From the NCBI RefSeq assembly GCF_965139615.1, contig NZ_CBCSIQ010000017.1, positions 1 to 64,000 on the forward strand: a stretch of DNA of 64,000 nucleotides, read 5' to 3'. This document shows positions 25,140 through 33,004 of the stretch, in pieces. The notes beneath the pieces are model-generated. The model ran no database searches and was not told where the DNA came from. It saw nothing but the letters and a program-made list of their open reading frames with translations. The position numbers were made by a program, and so were the translations under genes. Numbering within the stretch: the stretch's first letter is position 1; the number at the start of each line of letters is the position of its first letter. The stretch comes from Kerstersia similis. Its GTDB lineage: Bacteria; Pseudomonadota; Gammaproteobacteria; Burkholderiales; Burkholderiaceae_B.

Positions 25140-25988
25140 ATGACGCCATCGAATCAGGCGCCCGGGAAGGCGACGGGCATGCTCAGCACACCGGACCATG
25201 ACCATGGTTTGATCCATACAACAGCGCGGGTCGAGGCGATGGAGCGCCCGACGCCGGATGTGACGCGTATCCGCGCGCGGCTGGATGCATCCCGGCCCAG
25301 CCCGGATTGGCAACTGCCCAATGTTGCGATCCGCTTGCGGCTGGGCAGCGATTACGACGATGCTTCGCGGGTGTACACCTTGCGTCATTTCGAGGCCGAG
25401 AGCGCCACGATGGAGTTTGATGTGGTGATGCATGGCAGTAGCAGCCCGATGATGCGCTGGGTGGCAGATTTGCAGCCAGGCAGCCGCTTCGCGCTCAGTG
25501 GCCCGCGGCCGCATTTCCTGATACCCGAGAAGGATGACCGTCCGGTCGCCTTGTTTCTGGATGCCACCGCCATTCCGGCCTTGTATGCGCTGCTGAGCCA
25601 GCGCCCGGCGGGATTGCACGGCGTGGGCTGGGTCGCCACGCCGGATGTCGCGGCCTTCGCTGAGCTGCCGGTCATGGCAGGGCTTGATCTGCAGCGTGTG
25701 GATGCACACGGTGTCGGGGCGGGCGGCGTGCTGGCCAGGCACGCGCGCGAACTGCCTGATCCCGGACGCTATGTCGTGTGGGGCGCTGGCGAGCGCGACG
25801 AAATGCGGGCCATTCGCCAGCATTTCAGCGCGGCCGGTCTGAATAAAAGCGAGATAGCCATTGCCGGGTATTGGACACGCGGCGTCAGTAATACGGAGCT
25901 GGATGAACAGCGCCGACGCAACTATGAAAAAATCGTGGCGGCTGGCGGCAGTCTGGCGGATGTGGACGATCTTGCCGTAGGCGCCTGA
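25140..25988 (+). CDS. Siderophore-interacting protein (ferric-siderophore reductase)
   Basis: 282 residues from ATG 25140 with GAGGAAAG upstream. SIP proteins are cytosolic FAD enzymes that reduce ferric siderophores with NAD(P)H or ferredoxin, releasing iron. The N-terminal FAD domain has VYTLRHFEAESATMEFDVVMH (motif RxYTxR-type) and the C-terminal NAD-binding domain ends with the characteristic AGYWTRGVSNTEL. Usual family length 250-280. Controlled probably by the divergent TetR protein; no siderophore genes are adjacent. Confidence 0.85.
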   Translation: MTPSNQAPGKATGMLSTPDHDHGLIHTTARVEAMERPTPDVTRIRARLDASRPSPDWQLPNVAIRLRLGSDYDDASRVYTLRHFEAESATMEFDVVMHGSSSPMMRWVADLQPGSRFALSGPRPHFLIPEKDDRPVALFLDATAIPALYALLSQRPAGLHGVGWVATPDVAAFAELPVMAGLDLQRVDAHGVGAGGVLARHARELPDPGRYVVWGAGERDEMRAIRQHFSAAGLNKSEIAIAGYWTRGVSNTELDEQRRRNYEKIVAAGGSLADVDDLAVGA

Positions 25989-26238
25989 TGATGGCACGGG
26001 CGGTGAGCGGGATGGCGAGCCTGTTTCGTGTCCGTATCGGGCGGCCCGGTGTGGCTTCGTAGCCTGTCAGGGGCGTGCTTGCGGCAAGCCGCCAGCGCAT
26101 GGGCCGGGTGTACGCCGCCGTCTGGCTTCGGTAGCATGCGTTTTTGTGTGCAAGAGGCGCCATGCTGCTGCCGCGACGTTTGCCCTCCAGGGGATTGGCC
26201 GGCATGTCATTGGAAGCGGCAGGCCAGGGAACAGAATC

Positions 26239-26793
26239 ATGAATGAAGTGACCGCCGGCAACGGGCTGGTGACCAGGAGTTTGACGCGTGCCGAATTGCC
26301 GGCGCTCTGGACCATAGACCGCCGTGAACGGGTCGATGAGGTCTATGCCGTAGTGGATGGGCAATTGACGCTGCGCCGCGAGTTTTACGACACGCGCGGC
26401 TGGCCGGACGGCGAGCCGGAAAGCCAGGCGCCGCTGTTGCTGGCCTGTTTCGAGCGTGGCGGGATATTTCGTGGCGTGTTCGAGGGCAATCGCCTGGTGG
26501 CGGCCAGCGTGCTCGACAGTGCGCCGGTAGGGGATTGGCCGACGCTGCGGCAGATGGCCTTTCTGCATGTCAGCCATGATTGGCGCGGGCACGGCCTGGC
26601 GTCGGCCCTGTACGAGCGTTGCCTGGCGGATGTGCAAGCGCTGGGCGGCGAAGGCCTGTATATTTCCGCGACCTCCACACGCAGGACGGTGGATTTTTAT
26701 CTGGCCAAAGGCGCCCGGCTTGCGCCCAGGCCGGATAGCAGCCTGTACCGTCTCGAGCCTGAGGATATCCATCTGATCCATCCCGTGCGCTGA
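26239..26793 (+). CDS. GNAT-family N-acetyltransferase
   Basis: 184 residues from ATG 26239 (AGGGA upstream). The acetyl-CoA loop is visible as HVSHDWRGHGLASALYERCLAD (the V-x-x-x-x-R-x-x-G-x-A pattern), followed by LYISATSTRRTVDFYLAKGARLA, the usual final strands of GNAT enzymes. Substrate unknown. It lies 43 bp before a MocR regulator gene on the same strand and may be co-transcribed with it. Confidence 0.78.
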   Translation: MNEVTAGNGLVTRSLTRAELPALWTIDRRERVDEVYAVVDGQLTLRREFYDTRGWPDGEPESQAPLLLACFERGGIFRGVFEGNRLVAASVLDSAPVGDWPTLRQMAFLHVSHDWRGHGLASALYERCLADVQALGGEGLYISATSTRRTVDFYLAKGARLAPRPDSSLYRLEPEDIHLIHPVR

Positions 26794-26836
26794 AGGCCTG
26801 AATGGCTGCGCGCGATAGACGCATACGGTGCCGCCC

Positions 26837-28336
26837 ATGAACCGGACTTTCGAACTGGAAACGCTGAAGATACAGTTGGCCCGGCCAGATCAGCAGCGCC
26901 AGGCGCTGCACCTGCGCTTGCAGCGTGCGCTGCGTCATCTGATCCTGGATGGTGTCATGTCGGCGGGCTTGAAGCTGCCGGCAACCCGGACGCTGGCGGA
27001 ATCTCTGGGCATATCGCGTGAAACGGTGGAGAACGCCTACGTGCAGCTGCAGCGCGATGGCTTCATTGTCCGGCGTGGCGGTTCCGGCAGCTACGTTTCT
27101 GAGACGCTGGGAACGGAGCTGCGCGGTGCGGCTGCGCGCCGGGGGCGCCGCACAGGCAGCCCGGCGGCTGGCACGCCACCGGTGGCCGGGCTGAGCCGCC
27201 GGGGCGAGCAGCTGATGGCACAGGGGGGCGTACACGATACGCGGGCGATCCAGGCCTTTGCGACCGGCTTGCCTGAAACGCGCAGTTTCCCGACCCTGAT
27301 CTGGGAGCGCCTGCAGCGTCAGGCTTTGCGGGAACACCGCACCGGCATGCTGTTGCATGGCGATCCTCAAGGCGAGGAGCCCTTGCGCGCCGCCATCGCC
27401 GCCTATCTGAATCTGGAGCGTGGCGCGAAGGTCACGCCTGCGCAGATTATCGTATTGAGCAGTACCCGGCAGGCGCTGTATCTGTGCGCGCAGCTGCTGG
27501 CCGATGCCGGGCAGCCCATTCTGATGGAAGACCCCGGCTATTTCGGCGCCTACCAGGCATTTTCCGCCGCACAGGCGCGGGTGGTGCCTATTGCGGTGGA
27601 TGGGCAGGGGATACGCACGGACTTGCTGCGCGCCGATGCCAGCGGCGCCAATGGGGTGTACGTGACGCCTTCGCACCAATATCCCAGTGGCGCGACGCTG
27701 CCGCTGGAACGCAGGCTGGACCTGATCAATTGGGCAGAGGAAAACGGCAAGTGGATCATCGAGGATGACTACGACAGCGAGTTCCACTATGACGGCTTGC
27801 CGACTGCCTGCGTGCAGGGCCTGGATCGCCATGGTCGTACCATTTATGTCGGCACATTCAGCAAAACCCTGTATCCCGGCCTGCGATTAGGCTATATGGC
27901 GGTGCCTGATGCGCTGGTCGCGGCCTTTACGAATCTGCGCAGCATCATGGACGGACATACGCCGCAGATACTGCAGCTGACCCTGGCACGCTTCATGGAC
28001 GACGGCCATTACAACTCGCATGTGCGGGCCATGCGCAAACTCTATGCGGCGCGCCGCGAGGTCATGCTGGAGGAAATCGGCCGGCAGCTGGGCGATGTCG
28101 TGGTGGCCGCCAGGCCGGCCGGTGGCCTGCAGGTTCCCTGTTTTCTGCTGCCGGGCTGGCAGGAGGCGGAAACGATACGGCGTGCGGCCGAGGCGGGGAT
28201 CCGGCTGCCTGGGTTGAGCCGTCTGTTCAGGGGGCAGCCGCCCCGTCAGGGATGGCTGCTGGGTTATGCCTCGCTGACCGATAATGAAATCCGCGAAGCC
28301 ATGCGGCGCTTGGCGCAGGTGCTGGCCTGCCGGTGA
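26837..28336 (+). CDS. MocR-family (GntR/aminotransferase) regulator
   Basis: 499 residues from ATG 26837; GTG 26828 is an alternative. GntR winged helix about 25-88 (LAESLGISRETVENAYVQLQRDGF) followed by an aminotransferase-like domain with PLP lysine about Lys343 in GTFSKTLYPGLRLGY and EDDYDSEFHYDG. It is close in sequence to the PdxR-like protein at 3.3 kb and clearly different from the shorter PtsJ-like pair. Its stop is 2 bp from the stop of a convergent BenE transporter gene. Target genes cannot be told from the sequence. Confidence 0.85.
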   Translation: MNRTFELETLKIQLARPDQQRQALHLRLQRALRHLILDGVMSAGLKLPATRTLAESLGISRETVENAYVQLQRDGFIVRRGGSGSYVSETLGTELRGAAARRGRRTGSPAAGTPPVAGLSRRGEQLMAQGGVHDTRAIQAFATGLPETRSFPTLIWERLQRQALREHRTGMLLHGDPQGEEPLRAAIAAYLNLERGAKVTPAQIIVLSSTRQALYLCAQLLADAGQPILMEDPGYFGAYQAFSAAQARVVPIAVDGQGIRTDLLRADASGANGVYVTPSHQYPSGATLPLERRLDLINWAEENGKWIIEDDYDSEFHYDGLPTACVQGLDRHGRTIYVGTFSKTLYPGLRLGYMAVPDALVAAFTNLRSIMDGHTPQILQLTLARFMDDGHYNSHVRAMRKLYAARREVMLEEIGRQLGDVVVAARPAGGLQVPCFLLPGWQEAETIRRAAEAGIRLPGLSRLFRGQPPRQGWLLGYASLTDNEIREAMRRLAQVLACR

Positions 28337-28338
28337 TG

Positions 28339-29544
28339 TCAGCCGGCCGCGCTGACGGCGCGTGGCCGCAGGCGTCCGTGGATCAATACGTGGGCGCCCA
28401 GGCCGGCCAACAGGCCCCAGAATGCACCGCCCACGCCGAGCAGCGTGATATTGGCGGCCGTTGCCAGGAAGGTGATGAGCGCGGTTTCGCGTGTCCGTGC
28501 ATCGCTCATGGCCTGCGCCAGGCTGCCGCCTATGGTGCCCAGCAACGCCAGGCCGGCCAGCGTCGTGATGAATGCCTTGGGCAGAACCATGAACAGGGTC
28601 GCCAGGGTGACGCCGAAGGTGCCGACCAGGATATAGAACACGCCGCAGGCCAGGCCGGCGACATAGCGTTTGCGCGGATCCGGGTGGGCGTCCGGGCCGG
28701 TACAGATGGCTGCGGTGATGGCGGCGACATTGAACGCATGGGCGCCGAAGGGAGCCATCAGCAGTGACCCCAGGCCGGTCACGCTCAGGATGGGGTTGGC
28801 GCTGGTTTTGAATCCGTCATTGCGCAGTACCAGCATGCCGGGCATGTACTGCCCGGTCAGTGTGATGATGAACAGCGGCAGGGCAACACCCAGCAACGCA
28901 TGCAAGGAAAATTGCGGTGTCTCGAATACGGGGGCGGCCAGGCGCAGGTGGATCGCGGAAAAATCCACCCGTTGCTGCACGATCAGCATGACCAGGCCGA
29001 TCAGCAGGATGCCGACGACGGCAAAGCGCGAGGTGTAGCGCTTGAGCACGGCGTAGGCCATGACCATGGTGATGACCAGCAAGGGTTCGGCACTTGCGCC
29101 ACCGAATGCATTGACGCCGAATTGCAGCAAGATACCCGCCAGCAGGCCCGCGGCAATCCCGGCAGGGATCATGCGCACCAGCTTTTCAAATGCGCCGGAC
29201 AGGCCCAGCAGAATGAAGCCCAATGCGGACAGCATGTAGGCACCGATGACTTCGCCATAGGGGGTGAATGGCATGACCGTGGCCAGGAAGGCAACCCCTG
29301 GGGTGGACCAGGCGGTAATGATGGGCTCACGGTAGCGCCAGCTCAACAGAATGCCCGTGACCCCGACGCCAATCGACACAGCCCAGACCCAGGACGCGGT
29401 CTGGGCTGGTGACAGGCCGGCCAGGCCTGCCGCCTGGAACACCAGCACGAAGGTGCCGCCATAGTTCACCAGTACGGAAACGAGCGCGGCAACGCACAAG
29501 GGAAAGAAGTCGGCGGGACGGAGACGGTCAGGCAGTGTATTCAT
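28339..29544 (-). CDS. benE: BenE-family (benzoate/aromatic acid) transporter
   Basis: 401 residues from ATG 29544, about 12 membrane helices, inner membrane. The BenE family belongs to the nucleobase-ascorbate-type fold and imports benzoate by proton symport. Sequence features: STPGVAFLATVMPF, GIAAGLLAGILLQFG, PLFIITLTGQYMPGMLVLR, APFGAHAFNVAAITAAICTGPDAHPDPRKRYVAG, the last being characteristic. No benzoate catabolic genes are in the window, so the substrate is uncertain. Confidence 0.85.
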   Translation of the reverse strand: MNTLPDRLRPADFFPLCVAALVSVLVNYGGTFVLVFQAAGLAGLSPAQTASWVWAVSIGVGVTGILLSWRYREPIITAWSTPGVAFLATVMPFTPYGEVIGAYMLSALGFILLGLSGAFEKLVRMIPAGIAAGLLAGILLQFGVNAFGGASAEPLLVITMVMAYAVLKRYTSRFAVVGILLIGLVMLIVQQRVDFSAIHLRLAAPVFETPQFSLHALLGVALPLFIITLTGQYMPGMLVLRNDGFKTSANPILSVTGLGSLLMAPFGAHAFNVAAITAAICTGPDAHPDPRKRYVAGLACGVFYILVGTFGVTLATLFMVLPKAFITTLAGLALLGTIGGSLAQAMSDARTRETALITFLATAANITLLGVGGAFWGLLAGLGAHVLIHGRLRPRAVSAAG

Positions 29545-30089
29545 CGGGCAGCCCCAAATACGGTGAGGAAAGGTTGGCCGGCAGCAGCCGGTTCCGCCCA
29601 AGACTGTTCCTGTGGCTGTCCGGCGCGCGGTAACAAGGATGCGGCCAGCGGGCCAGTCCGTCTGTTCGGGGCGGGCAGGCCTGACCACGGTGCAGCTTGG
29701 GGAGGAATCCGCATTCTAGGGAAGTAATGGACTGTCATTCCGTACCACATCGGCAGTACATTCCAGTCCGCTTTGCCAGCCATGGGCGCTGCGCCGTCGT
29801 TTTCCCGGGCAGCCCTGACACGCGCGCGGCGCGCTCTGGCAGCAGGCGCTGGCGCACGGCCGCACGGTAACGTGGCGGGCGGTGAACATCCCGTGCATAT
29901 CGGAACGCCCACGGCGCCGGACTGGGCATATACTTAGTCGAATACAGGCCATCCATCCATGGCGTCAGTACTCCTGCTGACCCTGGCTGCCCTGTAGGTT
30001 CCTGTTTAATTCCGCCCGCCCCGGCGGCACCGCTGCCTCCTGTCGCGCGATGCCTGTGGCGGCCGCGAACTCCCTGATGCGCCGCAACC
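29545..30089. other. Intergenic region upstream of benE and alaA
   Basis: 545 bp between two divergent genes with no convincing coding sequence; short frames here have no ribosome sites or recognisable products. TATACT (29929-29934) is a possible -10 element for the rightward alanine aminotransferase gene. No tRNA or clear riboswitch seen. Confidence 0.4.
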
Positions 30090-31400
30090 ATGAAACCGAT
30101 CAATAAATCCCACAAGCTTGCTCACGTTCTCTATGACATCCGCGGACCCATCATGGAGCGAGCCCGGCAGATGGAAGACGAAGGCCAGAAAATCATCAAG
30201 CTGAATATCGGCAACCTGGCCGTATTCGGTTTCGACGCGCCTGAGGAAGTGCAGCAGGACATGATCCGCAATCTGCCCAATTCGGCTGGCTATTCGGATA
30301 GCAAGGGGATTTTCGCAGCCCGCAAGGCCGTCATGCATTACACCCAGCAGCAAGGCATCAAGGGGGTGACGCTGGACGACGTCTATCTGGGCAATGGCGC
30401 CTCCGACCTGATCGCCATGGCGACCAATGCCTTGCTGGATGATGGCGATGAATTGCTGCTTCCGGCGCCGGATTATCCCTTGTGGACGGCGGTGACCAGC
30501 CTGTCCGGCGGCACGCCGGTGCATTATCTCTGTGACGAAAGCCAGGGCTGGATTCCTGATCTTGACGATATCCGCCGCAAGATCACGCCGCGTACCAAGG
30601 GAATCGTCATCATCAACCCGAATAATCCGACCGGCGTCCTCTACCCGGACCACATCCTGCGGTCCCTGGTGGACATCGCGCGCGAGCATGGCCTGGTGAT
30701 TCTGGCCGATGAGGTGTACGACAAGGTGCTGTATGACGGCAACACGCATACGGCCCTGGCCAGCCTGTCCACCGATGTGCTGACGCTGACTTTCAATTCC
30801 TTGTCCAAGAGCTATCGCGCCTGCGGCTATCGCGCCGGCTGGATGGTGGTGTCGGGTGACAAGCAGAATGCGCGTGACTATATCGAAGGCCTGAACATGC
30901 TGGCGAATATGCGCCTGTGCTCCAATGTGCCGGGGCAATGGGCGATCCAGACGGCATTGGGCGGCTACCAAAGCATCAATGATCTGGTGTGCGAAGGCGG
31001 GCGTTTACGCCGTCAGCGGGATCTGGCCTATGAAATGCTGACTGCCATCCCTGGCGTCAGCTGCGTCAAGCCGCAGGCTGCGCTTTACATGTTCCCGCGC
31101 CTGGATCCGGAAATCTATCCGATCCAGGATGACCGCCAGTTCTTCCTGGAGCTGCTCGAAGCGACCCGCGTCATGCTGGTGCAGGGCACAGGCTTCAATT
31201 GGCCCAGCCCAGACCATTTCCGCATGGTGTTCCTGCCGCATGAGCCGGATCTGAAAGAAGCCATTACCCGCATTGCCGATTTCCTGGCCAAGTATCGCGC
31301 CCGTGTTGCGCAACAGAAGGCGCAGGCGGCCAGTGCCGCAGCACCGGCGGGCAAGAAGAAGGCCGCTGAAGCCGTAGCGGCGGCACAGGCCGAAGCCTGA
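30090..31400 (+). CDS. alaA: Alanine aminotransferase-like pyridoxal phosphate enzyme
   Basis: 436 residues; the first 405 match E. coli AlaA (405). AlaA makes alanine from pyruvate and glutamate. Features: KSHKLAHVLYDIRGPIMERA at the N-terminus, IIKLNIGNLAVFGFDAPEE, YLGNGASDLIAMA, NPNNPTGVLYP, ILADEVYDKVLYDG and the PLP lysine in SLSKSYRACGYRAGW. The last 30 residues are an Ala/Lys-rich tail (AGKKKAAEAV) beyond the usual end, odd but in frame and with matched codon use. Convergent to hemG. Confidence 0.9.
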   Translation: MKPINKSHKLAHVLYDIRGPIMERARQMEDEGQKIIKLNIGNLAVFGFDAPEEVQQDMIRNLPNSAGYSDSKGIFAARKAVMHYTQQQGIKGVTLDDVYLGNGASDLIAMATNALLDDGDELLLPAPDYPLWTAVTSLSGGTPVHYLCDESQGWIPDLDDIRRKITPRTKGIVIINPNNPTGVLYPDHILRSLVDIAREHGLVILADEVYDKVLYDGNTHTALASLSTDVLTLTFNSLSKSYRACGYRAGWMVVSGDKQNARDYIEGLNMLANMRLCSNVPGQWAIQTALGGYQSINDLVCEGGRLRRQRDLAYEMLTAIPGVSCVKPQAALYMFPRLDPEIYPIQDDRQFFLELLEATRVMLVQGTGFNWPSPDHFRMVFLPHEPDLKEAITRIADFLAKYRARVAQQKAQAASAAAPAGKKKAAEAVAAAQAEA

Positions 31401-31447
31401 GGCGTCAGGCCTAGGTATCTGGTCCCCGGCCCACCGGGGGCGGCGGT

Positions 31448-31987
31448 TCAGCTTAGGGCCAGGAACCGCTGGCCGAAATCATCCACGCTGGCCCAGTCGG
31501 TGAACACGACAGGGGCCGATGCCGAGGTCGGGCCTTTGGTCAGCCACATGATGAAGCGGATCATGGTGCGGTCCAGCGGGCCGTAGCTGGCATAGTCCAG
31601 CCGTCCGGCGAAGGCGCCGGTCAGGCTGGGCTGCCAGCCCGACTGTTCGATGAACTTGCGCAGGTAGGGGCTGCCTTCAGGCGTGTCCTTGCCAGGTTTG
31701 CGTGCGACCAGATTGACGGTGAAAAAGGCGGCGGGCCTGCTTTCCAGCAGGGCGCGCTGCTGCGCGACGAATTGGAAGACGGCAGGACGGTGCTTGCCGT
31801 AGCGGATGCTGGCGCCGATCAGCAGCCGGTCGAAATCCTGCAGGTGCGCGAAATTCGGGTCATCCGGCTGATCCAGCGAAACCAGCGTGACATCATGTCC
31901 CGCCGCGGCCATGGCGGCTTGCAGGCGGGTACAGATCGTACGGGTATGACCATCGACGGTCGAATAGAAAATGGCGATGCGTTCCAT
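31448..31987 (-). CDS. hemG: Menaquinone-type protoporphyrinogen IX dehydrogenase
   Basis: 179 residues from ATG 31987 (an upstream ATG 24 bp earlier is less likely); E. coli HemG is 181. A long-chain flavodoxin-like FMN enzyme that oxidises protoporphyrinogen IX to protoporphyrin IX using the quinone pool, at the inner membrane. Features: FYSTVDGHTRTICTRLQ (FMN phosphate loop), RLLIGASIRYGKHRPAV and LVARKPGKDTPEGSPYL. The neighbouring gene codes for a Crp/Fnr regulator. Confidence 0.9.
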   Translation of the reverse strand: MERIAIFYSTVDGHTRTICTRLQAAMAAAGHDVTLVSLDQPDDPNFAHLQDFDRLLIGASIRYGKHRPAVFQFVAQQRALLESRPAAFFTVNLVARKPGKDTPEGSPYLRKFIEQSGWQPSLTGAFAGRLDYASYGPLDRTMIRFIMWLTKGPTSASAPVVFTDWASVDDFGQRFLALS

Positions 31988-32031
31988 GGCGGCAATGTAC
32001 TGCATCTGCACCCGTGCCGGGCCCGTCGGGC

Positions 32032-32748
32032 TCAGATGACGCGGTCGGTACGCACGATTTCACGCAGGGCGTTGCTGTCGAGCACATAGAGCGAAGCCCG
32101 CTGGCTGCGAATGAAACCCTGACGCCGCCACTTGGCCAGCAGGCGGCTGAGCGTTTCGGCGCGCATGCCGAGCTTGGTGGCGATCTGTGCCCAGGAAAGC
32201 GGCAGCTGGATGCGGGCGTCATCGTGTTGCGGCTTGCCGAAGCGCAGGATGTAGTCTGCCAGGCGCTGTTCTGCCGTGCTGGACGTCAGCCAGTCGATTT
32301 GTTCTGTGTGATGGCGCAGCAGGCGCGCGCCGTGTTCGATGATATGCATGGCCAGAGCAGGGGCAGCCTGGCTGGCCTGGCGCAGTGCCGTGGCACTCAG
32401 CAGGCAGCCGCGGCCCTGGGTTTCGGCACGTATGGTATGCCAGTGCAGAGGCGGGTCAGCAAAGAGGGAGTGCAGGCCGATAAATGCGCCGGGTGCGATA
32501 TGGCCGAAGATCTTTTCTTCGCCTTCCTGGGTGTAGCGCAGCCCTTGCAGCTGGCCTTCGCAAACCAGCAGGCATTCCGTGCAGGGCGAGCCATGGCTGA
32601 AGATTTCCTGGCCTGCCTGGAACTGCACATCACGACAGTGGGCGATCAGCGCCTGGAAGGTTTCCGCTTCCAGCGGGCTGAACCAGGGATGCTGGCGCAG
32701 GCGCTCAGCCGTCACTGACGAAGCAGTCTGACACTTGACAAACGTCAT
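32032..32748 (-). CDS. Crp/Fnr-family transcriptional regulator
   Basis: 238 residues: a cyclic-nucleotide-binding-like beta-roll (about 20-140) and a C-terminal winged helix. The recognition helix RAETLSRLLAKWRRQGF has the Glu-x-x-Ser-Arg set that reads TTGAT in Fnr proteins. The N-terminal cluster cysteines of Fnr (Cys-x2-Cys-x5-Cys) are not present (only one cysteine in the first 20 residues), so it does not sense oxygen like FNR. An FNR-like half-site pair (TTGAC-N4-GTCAT, 32735-32748) overlaps its own start codon. Downstream lies hemG. Effector unknown. Confidence 0.83.
   Translation of the reverse strand: MTFVKCQTASSVTAERLRQHPWFSPLEAETFQALIAHCRDVQFQAGQEIFSHGSPCTECLLVCEGQLQGLRYTQEGEEKIFGHIAPGAFIGLHSLFADPPLHWHTIRAETQGRGCLLSATALRQASQAAPALAMHIIEHGARLLRHHTEQIDWLTSSTAEQRLADYILRFGKPQHDDARIQLPLSWAQIATKLGMRAETLSRLLAKWRRQGFIRSQRASLYVLDSNALREIVRTDRVI
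32735..32748. promoter_or_regulatory. FNR-type box overlapping the start of the Crp/Fnr regulator gene
   Basis: TTGAC-AAAC-GTCAT is a near-perfect palindrome of FNR type (consensus TTGAT-N4-ATCAA), ending exactly at the initiator codon. Autoregulation would be steric. Only pattern evidence. Confidence 0.25.
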
Positions 32749-33004
32749 TTCAGAAATAGGGGTGTGTTGGTTAACATTAAAAGCACTGATTCTTATTTAT
32801 GATTTTACGACCGGAATCACTCACAGAGGGTTTGGCCAGGCCATCAGTGACGGATTCTCCCCCAGGAAATACAGCAAACCGTTCCGGCAGCAGGTATGTC
32901 GTCGGGCCGATCAGCGCGGAGCCTGTTCCGTTGCCTCGGGTCCCGGCCTCGCATCTGCACGGCGGAGCCGTGCGCGTCCGTTTTTTCAGCATTCACGAAC
33001 GACC

